Position numbers and translations under genes: made by a program
The notes under the pieces: generated by a model
What the model saw: only the letters and a program-made list of their open reading frames with translations
Database searches by the model: none
Told to the model about the DNA's origin: nothing
NCBI GenBank assembly: GCA_009843505.1
Contig: VYDI01000034.1
Span: forward strand, 124,001-188,000
Source of the DNA: Holophagales bacterium
GTDB taxonomy: Bacteria > Acidobacteriota > Thermoanaerobaculia > Multivoradales > Multivoraceae
Reading direction: 5' to 3'
Length of the DNA: 64,000 nucleotides
Shown: positions 60,919 through 64,000 of the stretch, piece by piece
How the letters are laid out: the number at the start of each line of letters is the position of its first letter
How positions within the stretch are numbered: position 1 is the first letter of the stretch

Positions 60919-61335
60919 CTAGTCGGCGCGCTTGTACAGAACACCCAGGACCGTGCCGCCGATGCCGAGGGAAATGATGTCGATGGCCAGCCACGTCCAG
61001 GCGACGTGGTAGGGAAAGTCGTTGACCACCAGGGTCAGGTAGAACTGGTGGAAGCCGACGACAGCGCCCAGGAGGATCCCGAAGTGGAGGCCACCCCTGG
61101 CGCCCTGCTGCCAGGACTGGCGGCTGGACGCGAAGAGCACGCTCGCCGCAACGCCGATCGTCAGGGCCACGACCAGGAACCACACGATCTGCATGGCCAT
61201 GCTGTCGGGTTCTTGCACGAAGGCGGGCTGATCGACGTACATGCCGCCGAAGACCAGGCCGTGCAGCACGAAGTTGACGATGTTCTGAACGAAACCAGCC
61301 CCCAGGCCGGCACCGACTGCTCTACCCCAGTTCAT
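60919..61335 (-). CDS. Small four-helix membrane protein, unknown function
   Basis: A 138-residue protein with four predicted spans (VGAGLGAGFVQNIVNFVLHG; VWFLVVALTIGVAASVLFA; GGLHFGILLGAVVGFHQFYL; TWLAIDIISLGIGGTVLGVL). I cannot name the family; related four-span proteins are annotated as hypothetical. ATG 61335 with AGAGGAG upstream. It lies between the amt gene and the DUF1501 gene on the same strand, separated by 162 and 67 bases. Confidence 0.65.
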   Translation of the reverse strand: MNWGRAVGAGLGAGFVQNIVNFVLHGLVFGGMYVDQPAFVQEPDSMAMQIVWFLVVALTIGVAASVLFASSRQSWQQGARGGLHFGILLGAVVGFHQFYLTLVVNDFPYHVAWTWLAIDIISLGIGGTVLGVLYKRAD

Positions 61336-61402
61336 CCGTTGTCTCCTCTTGAACACAAGCGCCGCAGGCACGACGCGATGTCAGAACGGTGACCTTCTTC
61401 CC

Positions 61403-62920
61403 CTAAACCAGGATCTCCTCCACTACCCGGCCATGGACGTCCGTCAATCGGAAGTCCCGACCACTGTAGCGGTAGACGAGGCGCTCATGGTCGATCCCGA
61501 GCTGCTGCAGGATCGTAGCGTTCAGGTCGTGGATGTGGACGCCGCCCGACAGGATGTTGTAGCAGTGTTCGTCCGTCTCGCCGTGCGTCTTCCCCGGTTC
61601 GATGCCGGCGCCCGCCATCCACACCGTGTAGCAGCGGCCGTGGTGGTCGCGGCCGTAGTTGTCCTCGGCCAGCGTGCCCTGGCAGTACACGGTGCGCCCG
61701 AACTCACCGCCCCAGACGACCAGGGTGTCTTCCAGCAGCCCCCGCTGCTCCAGGTCCGTGACCAACGCCGCCGACGCCCGGTCCACGTCGCCGCACTGCA
61801 GCCGGATGTCGCTCGGCAGGTCGCCGTGGTGGTCCCAGCCGCGATGGTAGAGCTGAATGAAGCGGACGTCGCGCTCCGCCAACCGACGCGCCAGCAGGCA
61901 GTTCGCGGCGTAGCTGCCCGGGATGCGCGCGTCCTCGCCGTACAGGTCAAACGTGCTCTGCGGTTCGTGCGACGTGTCGACCAGCTCGGGTACCGAAGCC
62001 TGCATCCGGTACGCCATCTCGTACTGCGCGATGCGGGCGGTGATCTCCGGATCGCCGAACTCCTCGTGGTGCTGCTCGTTCAGCCTCGCCACGGCGTCCA
62101 GCATGCGCCGCCGAACGCCGCGGTCGATTCCCGGCGGATCGGACAGGTAGAGAACCGGGTCTTCCGCCGCCCGCAGGTTGACACCCTGGTGCTCCGAGGG
62201 CAGAAAACCGGCGCCCCAGAGCCGCTGAAACAGGGCCTGGGACTCACGCTTCGCGCTGCCCTGGGAGATCAGCACGATGAAGGCCGGCAGGTCATTGTTC
62301 TCCGAACCGATGCCGTAGCTCAACCAGGCGCCCAGGCTGGGTCGACCGGGCTGCTGGTGTCCCGTCTGCAGATAGGTGATGCCCGGGTCGTGGTTGATCG
62401 CCTCGGTATGCACCGCCTTGAGAAAGCAGAGCTTGTCCACGATCCCCGCCGTATGGGGCATCAGCTCGCTGACCCAGGCGCCGCTCTCGCCGTGCTGCGC
62501 GAACCCGAACATCGAGGCCGTGATCGGGAAGGACTCCTGATTCGCCGTCATGCCGGTAACGCGCTGATCGCCTCGCACGGAGGCCGGCAACTCCTCGCCG
62601 TGCCACTCGGCCAGACGGGGCTTGTTGTCGAAGAGATCGATCTGGGACGGCGCGCCGGACTGAAACAGGTAGATCACCCGCTTCGCCTTGGCCGGGAAGT
62701 GGGTGCCGCCGAGCGCGCCCAGCGCCTTTGCCGCCTCGCTGCGGGCCGCCCACGAAGGCCCCGGGTCGAGCAGTGAAGAGAGCGCCGCGACGCCGATGCC
62801 CGTGCTCGCCAGGCCGAAGAACTGTCGCCGGCTGACGCCGAGCGCAAAGTCGGCCTGGGGATTCGCACCCGTTCGCGGGTCGCAGGCGCCGCAGAAGGAG
62901 TCGGTCTTCTTTCCGTTCAT
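61403..62920 (-). CDS. DUF1501 family protein with Tat signal
   Basis: A 505-residue protein. The N-terminal GVSRRQFFGLASTGIGVAAL is a twin-arginine signal. DUF1501 features follow: VIYLFQSGAPSQIDLFDNKP, SELMPHTAGIVDKLCFLKAV, NHDPGITYLQTGHQQPGRPS, and the end TLVVWGGEFGRTVYCQGTLAED. It is sulfatase-like in fold and common in Planctomycetes and relatives; the role is not defined. The ATG overlaps the DUF1553 stop by ATGA, so the two are translationally coupled, which is their usual pairing. Confidence 0.92.
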   Translation of the reverse strand: MNGKKTDSFCGACDPRTGANPQADFALGVSRRQFFGLASTGIGVAALSSLLDPGPSWAARSEAAKALGALGGTHFPAKAKRVIYLFQSGAPSQIDLFDNKPRLAEWHGEELPASVRGDQRVTGMTANQESFPITASMFGFAQHGESGAWVSELMPHTAGIVDKLCFLKAVHTEAINHDPGITYLQTGHQQPGRPSLGAWLSYGIGSENNDLPAFIVLISQGSAKRESQALFQRLWGAGFLPSEHQGVNLRAAEDPVLYLSDPPGIDRGVRRRMLDAVARLNEQHHEEFGDPEITARIAQYEMAYRMQASVPELVDTSHEPQSTFDLYGEDARIPGSYAANCLLARRLAERDVRFIQLYHRGWDHHGDLPSDIRLQCGDVDRASAALVTDLEQRGLLEDTLVVWGGEFGRTVYCQGTLAEDNYGRDHHGRCYTVWMAGAGIEPGKTHGETDEHCYNILSGGVHIHDLNATILQQLGIDHERLVYRYSGRDFRLTDVHGRVVEEILV

Positions 62921-64000
62921 CGTCTGGTCACCGCCTCGTCCAGGTTCAGCACCGCGCTCGCGGCCACGCTCCAGGCCGCGAGTTCGGCGCCAGGCAAACT
63001 CTCGTCGACGGGCCACTCGCCGACGTTCAGCAACGCTTCGGCCGCCGCCGGATCCCGTTCGTAGCGCGGCCTCAGATCCGCGACGAGATCGAACATCGCC
63101 TCTTGCTCCACGGCCGTCGCCGGACGCGCCAGCACCCGGCGGAAGAGCCCGTCGATCAGACTCGCATCGCCGGCGTCGGCCGGCGCCGCGGCGGCGTTCT
63201 CCGCAAGCAGGTCTTCCGCCAGAACGCGCGCCGCCTCGACGAACTGGGGATCGTTCATCAGCACCAGGGCCTGCAGCGGCGTGTTGGAGCGGGACCTCTC
63301 CACTACGCACGTCTCCCGGTTCGGCGCGTCGAACACCAGCATGTTCGGCGGCGGCACGGTCCGCTTCCAGAAGGTATACAGGCTGCGCCGGTAGAGCGCC
63401 TCGCCGTGGTCCTGCTCGAAGACGCTGGCGCTGCTCTCGTAGCCGATCTCCCGCCACAGACCGGGCGGCTGATAGGGCTTGACGCTCGGGCCGCCGAGCC
63501 TCTCGACCAGAAGGCCGGAAACGGCCAGCGCCCCGTCCCGGATCACCTCCGCGTCGAGGCGGAAGCGGGACGCGCGCGCCAGCAGCCGGTTCTCCGGGTC
63601 GAGTGCGATGAGTTCCGGGCTCGCCCTGGAACTCTGGCGATAAGTCGAGGACAGCACGATCATCTTCTGGAGCGCCTTCAGATCCCACTCCTGCCGGACC
63701 AGTTCGGTCGCCAGCCAGTCGAGCAGCTCCGGGTGGGACGGCCACGCGCCCTGGGCGCCGAAGTCGCCGGCCGTCGCCACCAGGCCGCGAGCGAAGAACT
63801 TCCTCCAGACGCGATTCGCCGTCACACGCGCGGTGAGCGGATGATCTCCGCTGACCAGCCAGCGCGCCAGGCCGAGCCGGTTCTTCGGGAGGTCTTCCGG
63901 GATCGGCGGCAGCACCGCCGGGACGGCCGCGTCGACTTCGTCCAACTGCTGGTCGTACTCGCCGCGACGCAACACGAAGGTTGGCCGCGGATCGTCCATC
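62917..64000 (-). CDS. DUF1549/DUF1553 (PSD1) protein, truncated by the window edge
   Basis: The visible C-terminal 360 residues match the PSD1/DUF1553 half: [27 protein letters not shown], then [16 protein letters not shown], the [21 protein letters not shown] segment, and [13 protein letters not shown]. The N-terminus (cytochrome c and DUF1549 parts) lies beyond the right edge. It is the usual partner of DUF1501. Both act outside the cytoplasm or in the cell envelope, role unknown. Confidence 0.92.
   Translation of the reverse strand, partial: MDDPRPTFVLRRGEYDQQLDEVDAAVPAVLPPIPEDLPKNRLGLARWLVSGDHPLTARVTANRVWRKFFARGLVATAGDFGAQGAWPSHPELLDWLATELVRQEWDLKALQKMIVLSSTYRQSSRASPELIALDPENRLLARASRFRLDAEVIRDGALAVSGLLVERLGGPSVKPYQPPGLWREIGYESSASVFEQDHGEALYRRSLYTFWKRTVPPPNMLVFDAPNRETCVVERSRSNTPLQALVLMNDPQFVEAARVLAEDLLAENAAAAPADAGDASLIDGLFRRVLARPATAVEQEAMFDLVADLRPRYERDPAAAEALLNVGEWPVDESLPGAELAAWSVAASAVLNLDEAVTRR

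Noticed and set aside
1..64000. tRNA, rRNA, CRISPR array, phage or IS elements
   Set aside because: I scanned for repeats with regular spacing, tRNA-like ends and transposase motifs and saw none; a dedicated search could still find small RNAs.

Overview
The window is a high-GC (clearly above 60 percent), gene-dense bacterial chromosome segment with no rRNA, tRNA, CRISPR array, insertion sequence or prophage that I could recognise. Secreted DUF5916, DUF1501/DUF1553 and PVC-type cytochrome c proteins, two secreted sulfatases, a C-terminal domain shared by two exported proteins, and many type III CoA-transferase and acyl-CoA dehydrogenase genes suggest a marine or soil heterotroph related to Acidobacteriota. 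That placement is an inference from gene content only. No gap between genes exceeds about 300 bases.

Layout. 1-4.6 kb: end of a kinase-like gene fused to a DUF6285 domain, an exported carboxymuconolactone decarboxylase-like protein, a luciferase-like oxidoreductase, a small membrane protein and two alpha/beta hydrolases. 4.7-7.6 kb: DUF5916 outer-membrane-type protein and a DsbA-fold isomerase. 7.6-12.3 kb: a tightly overlapped transport operon, TRAP small and large permeases, an NCS2 permease with a GHKL-like tail, and a lipoprotein TRAP receptor. 12.2-17.6 kb (minus strand): siroheme synthesis (cobA, precorrin-2 dehydrogenase), APS reductase, a class V aminotransferase, a MetY-type sulfhydrylase and a CoA-binding protein, i.e. 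sulfur assimilation. 17.6-24.1 kb: two divergent CoA-thioester cassettes, each with a type III CoA-transferase and an acyl-CoA dehydrogenase, one also carrying an enolase-superfamily enzyme. 24.2-31.8 kb: exported glycine-rich protein, TrkA-type potassium protein, DUF1801 protein, enoyl-CoA hydratase/isomerase overlapping a PQQ-type dehydrogenase, nitroreductase, TPR protein. 31.9-35.2 kb: sdhC-sdhA-sdhB. 35.4-41.4 kb: M14 peptidase, MATE exporter, DUF72 protein and the primary sigma factor. 41.6-46.0 kb: ribbon-helix-helix plus SPFH pair, a NahK-like kinase, a spondin-domain protein and a membrane protein. 46.0-51.2 kb: BolA, 1-Cys peroxiredoxin, two sulfatases flanking a chorismate mutase. 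51.2-64 kb: PVC-type 972-residue cytochrome, Tm-1-like protein, a cytochrome c fused to an apparently dead PhoD domain, a CmcJ/NvfI-like oxidoreductase, an amidohydrolase, an ammonium transporter, a small membrane protein, and a DUF1501-DUF1553 pair cut by the right edge.

Most unusual items: the cytochrome c/pseudo-PhoD fusion (55.5 kb), the TRAP-NCS2 operon with a GHKL-like tail (9.5-11.2 kb), nested inverted repeats between two divergent genes (47.13-47.27 kb), a perfect 11-bp-arm palindrome over the cysH start (14.4 kb), and the RHH/SPFH pair with a GATAT-rich palindrome (42.8 kb). All functional assignments come from reading motifs by eye and were not checked against a database.
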